A stretch of DNA of 64,000 nt from Cornus controversa (Eukaryota > Streptophyta > Magnoliopsida > Cornales > Cornaceae). The notes below the pieces were generated by a model. It was not told the origin of the DNA, made no database searches, and saw only the letters and a list, made by a program, of their open reading frames with translations. The translations under genes and the position numbers were made by a program. Below, piece by piece: positions 48,390-60,259 of this stretch. The DNA lies in NCBI GenBank assembly GCA_026545225.1, contig CM048846.1:87995270-88059269 (forward strand). The letters run 5' to 3'. Every line of letters begins with the position of its first letter. Positions within the stretch are counted from its first letter, which is position 1.

Positions 48390-50505
48390 TGGAAAAGTTA
48401 TGATTTCTTCAATTCATATCAACACACTTAAAGTCTCTTTCCACACATTTACATTATTATTCCACACATTGAAAATATATAATTTTTTATGTTTTTTAAT
48501 TTCAAAATTTTCAGAAACATTTAAACACATCCAATAAATGTTTCCACACAAATAAAACATAACATTTGATTTTCACATTTTTTAAGACTCATGTCTACTA
48601 ATTAAAAGTCCATTTCCACACATTTAAAGTATTATTCCACACACTTAAAGCATTAATCCACACAATGAAAATATATAATTATTTATTTATTTATTTATTT
48701 CTAAAATTTTCAAAAATATTTAGACAAATCCAATAAGTATTTTCACACATAAAATATAAAATTTGATTTCCATATTTATTAAGACTCATGTTTACGAACT
48801 TAAAGTCTCTTTTTACAAATTTAAAGTATTATACCACATAGTTAAAGTATTATTCCACACACTGAAAATATATAATTTTTAAAATTTTTTCTTTTCAAAT
48901 TGTTTAGAAACATTTAGACACATCCAATAAGTGTTTTCACACAAATAAAACATAACATCTGATTTTCACATTTTTTAAGACTCATGTCCACGAAGTTAAA
49001 GTCTATTTTTACACATTTAAAGTAATATTCCACACACTTAAAGTATTAATCCACACACTAAAAATATATAATTTTTTATGTTTTTTTTCCAAAATTTTCA
49101 AAAATATTTAGACAAGTCCAATAAGTATTTTCACACAAATAAAACATAAAAATATTATTCCACACGCTTAAGACTCATGTCCACAAATTTAAAGTCCATT
49201 TTCACACATTTAAAGTATTATTCCACACGCTTAAAATATTATTCCACACTGAAAATATATATATATATTTTTATGTTTTTTCTTTCCAAATTTTTCAGAA
49301 ACATTTACACATCCAATAAGTGTTTTCACACAAATAAAACATAACATTAGATTTCCAAATTTTTTAGGACTCATGTCCACGAACTTAAAGTCTATTTCCG
49401 CACATTTAAAGTATTATTCCACACACTTAAAGTATTAATCCACACATTGAAAATATACAATTTTTTATGTTTTTTATCTAATTTTTTTAAAAACATTTAG
49501 ACACATCCAATAAGTATTTTCACACAAATAAAACATAACATTTGATTTTTACATTTTTTAAGACTCATGTCCACGAACTTAAAGTCCCTTTCCACACACT
49601 TAAAGTAATTTTTCACGCACTGAAAACAAATAATTTTTTATGTTTTTTCTTTCTAATTTTTTTAGCAACTTTTAAACATATTTGAAAGATATTTTCAAAC
49701 AAATAAATCATACCAATTTATATTCATATTTTTAAGTCTCATTTCAACTCACTTTAAATCACTTTCCACATACTTAAAAGTATATTTCCACACATTTAAA
49801 ATACTTTTCCACGCATTTAAAGTAAATTTCTACACACTAAAAAAAATTAATTTTTTATGTTTTTTCTTTCTAATTTTTTTAGCAACTTTTAGGCATATTT
49901 GAAGGATGCTTTCGCACAAATAAATCATAATAATTTATATACACATTTTTAAGTCTCATTTCTACTCACTTTAAATCACTTTCCACATACTTAAAGTACA
50001 TTTTCACACATTTAAAGTAATTTTTCACACACTTAAAGTAATTTTCCACGCACTAAAAACAAATAATTTTTTATATTTTTTCTTTCTAATTTTTTTGGCA
50101 ACTTTTAGGCATATTTGAAGGATACTTTCGCACGAATAAATCATAACAATTTATATTCACATTTTTATTTCTCATTTCTACTCACTTTCTAGATACTTAA
50201 AGTACATTTTCACACATTTAAAGTAATTTTCCATGCATGAAAGCAAATAATTTTTTATGTTTTTTCTTTCTAATTTTTTTAGCAACTTTTAGGCATATTT
50301 TAAGGATATTTTTACACAAATAAATCATAACAATTTATATTCACATTTTAAGTCTCATTTCTATTCACTTTCCACATACTTAGAGTATATTTTCACATAT
50401 TGAAAGTACTTTTTCACACACTTAAAGTAATTTTTCACGCACTGAAAATAAATAATTTTTTATGTTTTTTCTTTCTAATATTTTAAAAAACTTTTAGGCA
50501 TATTT
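48390..50505. repeat. Large tandem array, ~11 units of 170-220 bp
   Basis: A unit built from AATATATAATTTTTTATGTT, TTTCAGAAACATTTAGACAC, ATCCAATAAGT, TTTCACACAAATAAAACATA, GACTCATGTCCACGAACTTA and repeated 'TCCACACA-CTTAAAGTATTA' modules recurs with starts near 48486, 48665, 48873, 49071, 49265, 49460, 49631, 49849, 50067, 50250 and 50453. The first half (to about 49600) is one subfamily (ATAAAACATAACATTTG). The second half is another (TTTTTTTAGCAACTTTTAGG, ATAAATCATAACAATTTATA). Units contain a shorter ~20-bp module (CACAC(A/T)(T/C)TTAAAGTA), so the structure is higher-order. No coding potential. Confidence 0.9.
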
Positions 50506-50534
50506 GTTTTGCCGCGAGTATCCATGTCGGAACC

Positions 50535-50780
50535 GCGCTCTGATACCATTGATACAAACGAATTTGAAACAAAGGAGAAGAAGGGAATTGGAATAAGAAG
50601 AAAGAGTGAACTATTTGGTGAATAATTACCTATCTTTATTAAACTCATTCTGACTATATATATAGCCATATAATTGGTAGGAAAATAATAGTAATGCTAA
50701 AGAACAGAAAATACTGAAAGATAGGAAAAAGAATAGCAACCATTATGCCACTCAAAACTTATTCAATAATAGACTCAACA
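50535..50780 (-). mobile_element. LTR with adjoining primer-binding site, LTR retrotransposon remnant
   Basis: 50550-50780 begins TGATACAAAC and ends GACTCAACA (TG...CA, 231 bp). On its left, reading the minus strand, stands TGGTATCAGAGCGC (50548-50535), the initiator tRNA-Met type binding site usual for copia-type and miniature elements. So this is the 5' LTR of a minus-oriented element. On the minus strand the LTR has a TATATATATAG stretch followed by AATAAAG, in promoter and polyadenylation order. The expected internal region is replaced by the 48.4-50.5 kb tandem array and no partner LTR was found on the left, so the element is incomplete. Confidence 0.65.
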
Positions 50781-51004
50781 AACAAAGACTAAACAAATTA
50801 GACCAAGTCCCATGTTACCACTTCTTGCCACTGCCCCTTCAAGGTCTGGTGCGTGTATGTCCTGTATATGAAATGACACATATCAGATTATTACAGTCAG
50901 AGTCTCAATTGTTTCACAATGGCATGATATAATCATCCAAGCAACTTCAACATTTGGTAATTAAGTCATATCATACTTTTTCAGTACTAATGTCAATATA
51001 TCTA

Positions 51005-51048
<44 letters not shown>

Positions 51049-51365
51049 TGTCTGTAATTTGTATGCATATTCAATAATTTTAATTGCGTAATTGCAACAA
51101 AATTAAAGGGAATGTAAAAAAATAACTTTAACAACTAACCGTTTGAATCTCAGTCAACAACTTTTGTGCATTTAATATCCAAAACAATCATATTAATTAA
51201 GCTGATAGAGAAAACGAACCAAATCAAAGGATCGAAAATTTTAAACCCTTAATTTCTAAAAAATAATAATTTCAAACCCGAATCTTCAAATCAAACTATG
51301 ATCAAAGCTCCCCCTTCTAGAAGTATAGAACTAGAAAATTAGAAATGAGAGAGAAACTTACCTAA

Positions 51366-53130
51366 TGCTCCGTTTTGATAGAAATGAGAGAAAAAAAAGG
51401 AGACGATAACATTAATTATGAGAGAAAAGAAAAGAAAGGAGAATATATCAATCACTTCTATTCATGTTTGGATAAAAAAGAGAGAAAAGAAAATATATTA
51501 TTCTTGTTTGGATAATATTTGGGAGAGAATAGAAAAGAAATGATAACAATCAAATTACTATCATATTCTTTTATGGGAGTTGATATTAGCACTCCATCAA
51601 TATCCTCTAGCACTTCACTCCCATATTTTTTTTAAATAAAATTACAAAGTTATCCCTCTATTATACAATCTTTGATTTTTATATTTTTAATACCCTAATT
51701 GCCCTTATTTGATAAGGTTAGAATTCGTGACTCCATATTGCAACTTTTCTCTCACGTTCATTCTCTTTTTTGGCTTGAAAATACTTCTTCTCTCTCACGT
51801 TCCCTCTCCCCTCAATGTCTGAGTAAGGGAAAGTCATTGAAATTATTAAGACAAGTAATATTGATTTAAAAAATATTACTTCTTCTTGTTGAATCAATTT
51901 ATCAACATTTATTTTAGAAATAGAAAAGCTTAGGATTCAATATAATGATTTACAGAGTATCGATCAAATGCACATGATTAAGATAATAAAAGTTACGTGA
52001 TTAGATAAATTGGGAATAAGTTGTTAATAATAGATTACCCAGAGAAATATTAAAAAAATATTTGAGTTGGAAACAAACATTATATCAATGAATAAAACCT
52101 ATTTGGAAAAAAATTAATTGTATTTAAAATCAAAAGAAAATTTAATTTTACTTAAATAAAAATTATGATATATAGTTCTTTAAGGGAACTAAGGAAAACT
52201 TTTTTATTTTAATAGAGAACTTTTAGAAATTAAAAGATGAGAAGAGAAAAATATGACTCTATGAAATCCTTTTCCAATTGTAGCTATTTTAATTTAGCTA
52301 AGGAGTCTTTGCATCAAAATTTTAAAAAATAAAAATAAAAAAATTAATATGATGTTTTTGTTCCTTTGCTTTTTATTTTTTCCCCTTCCTTTCTGTTTTG
52401 TTTGTTCACAAATTGATGGTATGTTTTAATTTTAATTTATGTTATTTTATAAATAAGACACGTGGAAAATAAATTACACGTTCGGTGAGTAAAACAACAA
52501 TATTTTAAAATTTGGATTCTTTTTGTTATATATGACAGGGACACGAACAATAAGTTTCAATTGAAAAATGTCTAAATTATAGTATCTGGGTGACAATAAA
52601 TGAATTTTTCTATTGTAAACCTAAAGTAAAAACAAAATCAATCACAAATTACTTGGGATAACAAGGATGCAGTTAAAAATACTTTTTTTTTTAGTAAGAT
52701 AAAATAGAATTAGAATTGAGTCCTGATTTAGAAGGGTAATTAAGGTACTAAAAATATAAGAATCAAATGTGGTATAGCATATGACTACTTTTGTAATTTT
52801 GCTTTAAAAAAGAATGAGAGTGGAGTGTCAATATCATATCCCTTCTTTTATATTTAATTGGACATGGGTGAAATAACAATTTTATTTTTTTAATTGTTGA
52901 GGGCAGTTTCGGGGTTATAAAAGTACTACTTAACCCACTATCATTTCCCTCCCAATCTTTTTATTTTTGGGAGGATAAAATATAAGGGATTACGAGGGAT
53001 AACTATCCCTCAAAATCTCTCTCAATTCTCTCATTTCTCTTCATTTAAAGTACCCAAACACAAAACTCATTATCCTCTCCTTTTTTTTCTCTTCGTATCC
53101 TTTCAAATCCTTCAATCCAAACGATACCTA
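51366..53130. mobile_element. MITE-like element carrying a nested Mutator-like insertion
   Basis: Left arm (GCTCCGTTTTGATAG, GAGAAAAAAAAGGAGACGATA) and reverse-complemented right arm (GGTATCGTTTGGATTG, GAGAAAAAAAAGGAGAGGATA) are imperfect inverted repeats. Removing the inner element (51575-52842 and one TSD copy) leaves about 490 bp. A relative lies at 25378-25800. The outer ends are approximate and no target-site duplication is clear. Confidence 0.55.
51575..52842. mobile_element. Mutator-like MITE (family A-like ends), nested, perfect 9-bp TSD
   Basis: TTCTTTTAT stands directly outside both ends (51566-51574 and 52843-52851). Ends GGGAGTTGATATTAGCACTC and, reverse-complemented, GGGATATGATATTGACACTC resemble the family A termini at 16170 and 30601. 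It is 1,268 bp but lacks the internal minisatellite of those copies, so it is a related subfamily. No protein was recognised. Confidence 0.8.
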
Positions 53131-53479
53131 TGAAACGAATTGGACTTTGGTGGATGGTAGACCACAATCTCCAAATGAAATAGTTGTTGGCTTGTTGCCC
53201 GCTGCTCGTCGTAAAGAAAGAAGAAGAAAAAGAAACAAGTTGTTAGGAAAGAAGACGAAAGAAAAAAAGAAAAGGCTTAAACCCTAAAACGAATAGTTAG
53301 TAATTTTTTTTAAAAAAAAAAAATTTGAGGCCCAGACGTTCAGTAGTATTGGACAATTGGGTTTGATTAATAATAATATTTTCAAGAGAAAGAGTATGTC
53401 CTCCAAATTCATCTTCTCACTCCATACAAATTGAAAAACTTTCAACTTTTTCATAGTTATATATATTTTGTTTTGTTAG

Positions 53480-53791
53480 TAGGGGTGCACAAAGAACTGA
53501 TGGAATTATAAAGAACTTTAGTTGAATCGAATCGAATTGTTCATTACAGTTCAGGTTCCGGTTCTGACTCTAAATTTTAGGAACCATTTACTATGATTCC
53601 GGTTTCAAGTCCTTTTGTTATGTAAATAATTTTAAACTATGAAGTTATTATAACTATTATAAGGTTAAATACAACTATAATAACCAAATTGAACCAAACT
53701 CATTTATTCCGATTTCAAAATTAAGAAACCGTTGGGAACGGTTTTGGTTCTCCTAATAACCGTAAAGAACCAAATCGTGTACATCCCCCTA
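53480..53791. mobile_element. hAT-like MITE
   Basis: Left end TAGGGGTGCACAAAGAAC and reverse-complemented right end TAGGGGGATGTACACGAT. The flanks TTTGTTAG and CCTATTAG match at 5 of 8 positions, an eroded 8-bp duplication at best. The interior is rich in GGTTC and GAACC blocks. It is 312 bp. Confidence 0.5.
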
Positions 53792-54831
53792 CCTATTAGG
53801 ATCTTCTAAGTTGTGGGTCATTCTAATTTTACGATATAATTTGCAATGTGTAAATATATATATGACTCAATATTATTTATTTATTTTTATGTATATTTCT
53901 TGCTTTGTTATTGCTGTATAAACTTGTTGTAGCATAAAGTTAACTTTTTATGTAGTTTATTATTTTTTATAAAAAAAAAAACAATTTAAAGTTAACAAAC
54001 ATATTTTTCTGTTTATAACTTTTAAAATAAGTTAAACGTTTTTTCGTTCTCAAACAACACTCATGTTTATGAATAAATAAAATCGTAACATAAACACTAC
54101 TTATATTAAACACTTAAATAATAAATACTAAATATAAATGATTATCAAACGAACGGTTAATAATCATATTTACTTAGATAACACTCACCGATGAAAAAAT
54201 CAAGACCCATAAATTGAAAATTAATATATAAAAGTAAATAAACTATTTATTTGGAATTATTCATAAACTAAAGAAGATAAAAGTTATTTGTAATATTTTA
54301 AAATCCACCCTTCTGTATTGAAATGGACAGTGAAAGATTTGAAACTTTTATATTTAATTGAAATTCAAAAAACTAAGATAAATTGTCTTAATAGGCATGA
54401 CATGAAGCACATTGCCATGGTGAATTATTCTGTTTATATTAATATTATTATTTTCTTTTGTATATTTGTGAAGGCCAACTGAACCCACTTCGGGCTGAGT
54501 GGTAATTTTATTGGACACGTGTCGCGGAAAAGGAGTGCCGACAGTCGTTATCAACATTGTCAATTCCTTAGATATGACATGGATGATTGATAGTGACATA
54601 GCCGTCTATGCTTGTTTTTTTGTATAATATATATATATATATATAATTTTTACGGTGAAAATGAAAACGTTAAAGGGCACTGTGTTTTTAACGACGACCA
54701 TACTTATCTCTTTACGTGTCGTGGCACTGCAATGAAATCACACGGATCTATTTTAAATTTAATATTAAAAAAACACTTATTTTTATATATTTTAAATTAA
54801 AAATATATACCATGTCGTTTTGTTAAAAATT

Positions 54832-55259
54832 GGATAAATTACTGACTTCTTCTGAAATTTGATTTAATTTTTTTTAAATTAAAATTTTTGTAAAATTACT
54901 CTGACACTCCTTATTAAACTAACGATTCGTTAAATAAAATTACATCTAATATATAATTACAAAAGTTCTCTCAGGTTTTAATACTTTTGTACAATAATTT
55001 TTAATAATTTGACTGAAATTAACATATTTTGTATATATATATTCTCCATCAATGTCATACTAGCACTATCACCATCGAAAGTAATTTGGCATTTTAATTT
55101 TTTATGTTAATTGATTTTAGCGAAGCTAACTATCAATTAACAGCAAGGTACTCGAATTAAAGTCAACCAAATTTTAGGGGAAGTTGACGATCATATTTTA
55201 AAATTTTTAATCCAAAGATAATTAGACAAAACCTTAAAAGAGGTCAGAAAAATTTACCC
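54832..55259. mobile_element. Mutator-like MITE (family B, copy 2)
   Basis: TTAAAAATT (54823-54831) and TTAAAAATA (55260-55268) flank ends GGATAAATTACTGACTTC and, reverse-complemented, GGGTAAATTTTTCTGACC. It is 428 bp. The interior is the reverse complement of 29118-29555 in motif order (CTGACACTCC, AACGATTCGTTAAA, ACTTTTGTACA, CCATCAATGT). Confidence 0.75.
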
Positions 55260-56040
55260 TTAAAAATAAGCTTATTCCTCACCCGTGAAGTAAATATTAT
55301 TCTTTTAATAAAAACACTTATTTATTACCATAATATTAAATGAAATGACAAAAGTATCAATATATCATAAACTATTTATTCCCTTATTTATGAAGTTGGA
55401 GAAAAAATATAATTGGTTTTTAGGTTGAATTGCAAAAAATCTCCTAAATTATTAATTTTTTGCAATAAATCCTATAAACTATTGTTGAGCCAAAACCCCA
55501 TCTGTTAACAATTGGGGATAATGCCCCCTCTTATTAGATAATTATTGAGTCTCCATTAATTTGTTATGTAAATTATCAAAGTATTCCTGTTATTAAAAAT
55601 AAAATAAAATAAAAATAAAAATAAAAATAAAGCTCCCAAGACAATTAGTTCCATTCAATATGTCATTGTTTTTATGTAATTGCTATTAGTATTTTATGTG
55701 TTAGTTTTGTTTTTTCAAGTTCATTACTAGGAATATTTTAGTAATTTTAAATTATAAATTAACAGAGATTTAACAATCGTTTGATGGTAGGGGCGGTTTT
55801 GAAAGATAATGAAAAATTTTGAATGAAAAAAATAATTCAGAGATGTTGACAGTAAGAATTTGATAGTGCAAAATTGGTACTATAGTTATCACTAACTTTT
55901 TCGAAGTTATATTATATATTTTCATTTGGTATTAATATCTCAATTATTATTAAAAAAAAAAGTTTCAAGACATCCCTTTCATCAAGTCATCATTAAAAAG
56001 TGGAAGGCTAAAATTTTTAGTGAGAAACAATGATATTGGC

Positions 56041-56307
56041 TTAATTGCACAAAATCTTCCTAAAATATAAATGTTTTATATATAAAACCTTACAAGATAT
56101 AATGCGCAAATGTTTTATAATTCCGAAGGTTGTGTAATTAACCTTAAAGCAAATTCAGTATTTTCAAAAAGTAAATAACTACAATATAACGATAATTAGA
56201 TTATTTGAATTTATTTTCATACACTTTCAACAGTTCAAGGAACAAACTTTTATTATAGGGGATAATTTGTAAATTTTATATTATTGAGGGATATTTGTGC
56301 ATTTACT
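56041..56307. mobile_element. Probable MITE
   Basis: TTAATTGCACAAAATCTTCC at the left and, reverse-complemented, GTAAATGCACAAATATCCC at the right form an imperfect inverted repeat that continues into ATATAAA blocks. About 267 bp. No clear target-site duplication. Confidence 0.4.
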
Positions 56308-56914
56308 TCTTTCTTTCGAAAATATCTTCAAAGTGACGAATAGTAAAAGTTGTTACCAGAAAGTTCTCACTAACGGCCTAGAGATTCAAAACAACCATGA
56401 TGGACTTTTGTCTTGATATGTGAACGTGCAACGAAAATCCTATCTAATCTACAGAAATTATGACAGTATATGGGTGACGGGTCAATCACACCACGTTGCA
56501 TTCGATTTAAATAATACATGTTTTACACGCATAATAAATTTTATCGTACGCATTAAATATATATGAATAAAATTTATTTGGTATATTTACATCAATTATA
56601 TTATAGATATTCTCAAATTACATACGATACAAAAATTAATAAATTTATTTACACGTTAAGTTGTGATTTACCGAAACTAATGATTTTGAAATCATATAAT
56701 AATTTCTTATAAAGTTAATTGTCGCATTTCTTGTGTGTGAGAATCATTTCACAAATGTATCCCATATTACCGTTGGTGGGATGATACTCAACTTCTCCCC
56801 TACCCTGGATGCCACAATGCACCAAAGATGATTCAACCAAGTGAACACGTACGACTCACGTGACTGAGATTTAGTAATTAATTTTTAGAATGTCCTTCAG
56901 TGTACACATATATA

Positions 56915-57109
56915 AGGTGGAGTGCAAAAAAACACCCCCTCAATTTTTTATGCGAGAGAATTTGGGTCAATTTACTAATCCGTCAACGGTAAAGTAATAG
57001 TAAGCCCTCATTTGCACGATTTTCATACTCTGATGATGTTTTTTGAACTACAGAATGTTATATACACTGTATTGAATATCAAGGAGGAGTGTTTTTTTGT
57101 ACTTTACCT
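56915..57109. mobile_element. Short MITE with 25-bp inverted ends and TA flanks
   Basis: AGGTGGAGTGCAAAAAAACA on the left and AGGTAAAGTACAAAAAAACA reverse-complemented on the right match at 17 of 20 positions. TA borders both sides (56913-56914 and 57110-57111), as expected for Tc1/mariner-type (Stowaway-like) insertion, although the terminal sequence is not the classic Stowaway CTCCCTCC. It is 195 bp. Confidence 0.6.
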
Positions 57110-57169
57110 TAATAATGTGTGAGAATTTAAGAATGAGAAATTGGGTTACCAAACAACAATTTAATATAA

Positions 57170-59316
57170 GGGTATATATTACTAACACTCCTTGTAGTTT
57201 GGACTTATTTCATACGAAGAGAAACTTTGTTTAAAGTGACCGTAAAAACCTAAGTGTTTTGCACCGTTTATCAGAGAGACCCCAAACGGTGTATAGGCAG
57301 GTTTGACACCATGCAAAAGACTTATATGCCCTTTGACTTTGCAAATGACCAATTTAACCTTTAAAATTACATAAAGTACCAACATATCCTAACACGCTCT
57401 CTTTCTCTCCTTTCTCTTTCTTTCTCTCTTCTCTTTCTCCTATCTCCTCTCATTCTGTGTTGTGAATGTAGAATCTCCATCGATATATATTTACATTATT
57501 ATATATTATTATAGATATTATATATATATAATAACAATTCACAATCATCACCATCATTTTCTCTAATTCAGGTTGTTAATGGCAGCCTCCATCACCAACC
57601 CATCATCCCATCAACCACCACCGTTAAAGCTGACTCCAAGTTCAAGCCTACTCGTTGATGCCGTTTGAAATCCCCACATGTCAGAGACACCTTTTACCAA
57701 ACCATGTAAATACCCATTTTCGGGTCTCTCCCAATGGAATACCTCACCATCCACGAAGAAGACTCAACACCCATCGGAGCTTCACTACTGAAATGGGTCT
57801 CCACCTTCGCACCATCATCATTACTCATCACGGTCGTCCGCCATTGAAACCGAACAAACAAGACCCAAAACCCCGCATCAACCACCATAGTCGAAGCTGC
57901 CATGAACAAAACCACGACTGTCACATGCACTATCGACCACCCACCAACCTATCACCACAGTGTATACCACCACCCAACCTTCATTACTAGCTATAGCTAA
58001 GCTCTTACATCACCACCACTATAGCCTTGCTGTCATCTCATCACCAACAACCGTCAGGCTTTGCCATTGTCGTATCACCATTACTGTCATTCCCATTGCT
58101 GTTATAACTAAGGCCCCTCTTTCTGTATGTAACCAATTATGGGTTTTTAGGAAAGACCACTAGTTGAATGGTTGTGAGGTGTATGGTACTGAGTTTGTTA
58201 ATGGTGGTGATGTTGTTGATGGTTTGACGATGTGTGTTGTGGTTGTGATGGGTTGCATGGTGGTATTGATTTTGATGGATAAATACAGTGGGTCGATGAG
58301 GAGTGGTGTATAACTAGGATATTTGGTTGTCGGTGGCTCAATCACCAGCGACGACGGGCTATGGCGTGTGTTGTGGCAGTTGTATGGATGTGCTCCTGTG
58401 GGTCTTCACTGTTCACAGTGGAATGGAGCTTTGCTTCCGCTTGCAGATGGTGGCAGTATGTGTTTCCGGCAATGATGGAGATTAAACAGTGAAGTTATAT
58501 GTATGTCTGTATAAGCTGATTCAACGGACCTGAACAGACCAGTTTAATATGTAATAATGAACTAAACTCGCAATACACGTTACTCTTGCCTGTGCTTATA
58601 ATGTTCTTCGCCACTCCTAACTCATTAGCAGACAGGTCAGCATTTCACTCTCTTCTTCTTCTTCTTCATGTCCCTATGTTGTTCAGAAGTAATCTCCGAT
58701 TCCCCTCCAATTCCTTTACCCCAATTTTGCATTTCTCGAATTCAAATAACTTGAAGGATGTTAGCGTTGGGATTTTATGGATGTTACTGATTGATTTAGA
58801 GAGAGAGGAGATGACGGGTTTGGAAAGTATGTAGAACTACATGCATGCACGATAAGTGTGCGTGTGTGGTAGACTGGTAGTGTATAGTTATGCATTGGGT
58901 ATAAGTGTGATCAGAAAAATATTTGCACTGCCTATGGTTGTGCTTGAGTGGGAGCGTGAAAAAGAAGAAAAAAGAGAAAATGGAGAATTAAGAAGGAAGT
59001 GAGCAAACTCAGTGACACGTGTAGTTTCAAGGAGAGAGAGAGGATTAGGCCCACAAATGCTAGTGATTGGTTGAGACGAAAAGAGAGAAAGTGGAGTGTG
59101 TAATGTGTTTTAATAGGGGCAAATTAGTCTTTTCAAAAAATTGATACTTATGATTATATACCATTAAAAAAGTATGGGCAAATAAGACATTTCATGTATA
59201 AATTAATGGAGTTAGGGATGGAAATATGACTTGGAGTGTGTATGATAGTTATAAGAAAAATTTGTTTTCAGTGTATAATAAGTCAAAATCTCAAAAGGTG
59301 TGAGTGATATTTATCC
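57170..59316. mobile_element. Long-TIR Mutator-like element with gene-like interior (Pack-MULE candidate)
   Basis: TTAATATAA (57161-57169) and TTAATAAAA (59317-59325) flank ends GGGTATATATTACTAACAC and, reverse-complemented, GGATAAATATCACTCACAC. The arms match imperfectly for about 70 bp and share TTTGGACTTATT/TTTTGACTTATT. It is 2,147 bp. The interior (57570-58840) is clearly richer in G and C than the flanks, with CACCATCACC-type blocks and several short frames on both strands. One opens MAASITNPSSHQPPPLKLTP at 57579 and soon stops; another, from 57736, reads MEYLTIHEEDSTPIGASLLK. I do not recognise a parent protein. No transposase was seen. Confidence 0.6.
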
Positions 59317-59341
59317 TTAATAAAAAATGGCTTTGAGGGTG

Positions 59342-59343
<2 letters not shown>

Positions 59344-59382
<39 letters not shown>
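59344..59382. repeat. AT microsatellite
   Basis: About 19 TA units shortly after the right end of the 57170-59316 element. A second run lies at 59682-59713. Confidence 0.9.
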
Positions 59383-59386
<4 letters not shown>

Positions 59387-59679
59387 CGAAGTGGTGGAAT
59401 ATTAATTATACAAAATTCCATTCGTTTTGAGGCTCACAAAAAGTTTGGGCTAAAATTTCCGAAAAAACGAAAAGAGTCGGGCTTAAAACGAATTCGGCAA
59501 CTACAGGCCCAGATTGGTTCAAACGGGCTTAGACGTTCAACTACTTTTATTAGTAAATAAATATTCTTTAATTCAATAAAATAATAAAGCACGTGTGCAC
59601 ATGAATAAAAATCTCATTGGTCTTTGCATGTCTATTCAAATTTAAAAAAATATATATCTATGTAGGGTAGGGAGGAAAA

Positions 59680-59716
<37 letters not shown>

Positions 59717-60200
59717 GACACTTTATCCGAAGGATACACACAAAACAATAATTATTCGGTAAGTACAAACAGAAATTGAAAAGCACCGGTTAGTGTATGA
59801 AGGTAAATATAACATTAAAGAAGAGTGAAAATAAACTAATACATTACTCTTCACCATCCCTTTCAATAATTTTGGATAGTTTCAATGGAAGGAAACGTCA
59901 TTGCTTCAGGCTTATTGCATTAACAATTAGTAGATTTAAGAATTTTGAATAAGATACAATCACCTTGTTAAAATAAGTAATCCGTGCATATAGAGTAGGA
60001 TTGTATGAATCTAGCTATTTAGGCACTTGATTTGTAGCTCACCATAAAGAATAGGTAACAAATTTCAAACAATTTAACAACAAAAATCACGCAAGTTTGA
60101 ATTCAAATTAAGCAGACAATATCATATCTCGTAAAAAAAATTGTTACATTCATAACTATGAATCTTAGTAAGCCTATATATATATATACTCATGTCATAT

Positions 60201-60225
60201 ATGTGCGTGCGCGCGCGCGCGCGCG

Positions 60226-60259
<34 letters not shown>
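60201..60259. repeat. Compound (GC)n(AC)n(AT)n alternating purine-pyrimidine tract
   Basis: GTGCGTGCGCGC runs into alternating GC (to 60226), then CA (to 60240), then TA (to 60259) without a break in purine-pyrimidine alternation. GC alternation of this length is very rare in plant intergenic DNA. Confidence 0.95.

Noticed and set aside
57655-57990. 111-codon His/Pro-rich frame
   Set aside because: No family resemblance; composition follows the CACCATCACC blocks inside the long-TIR element, and other frames there look no worse.
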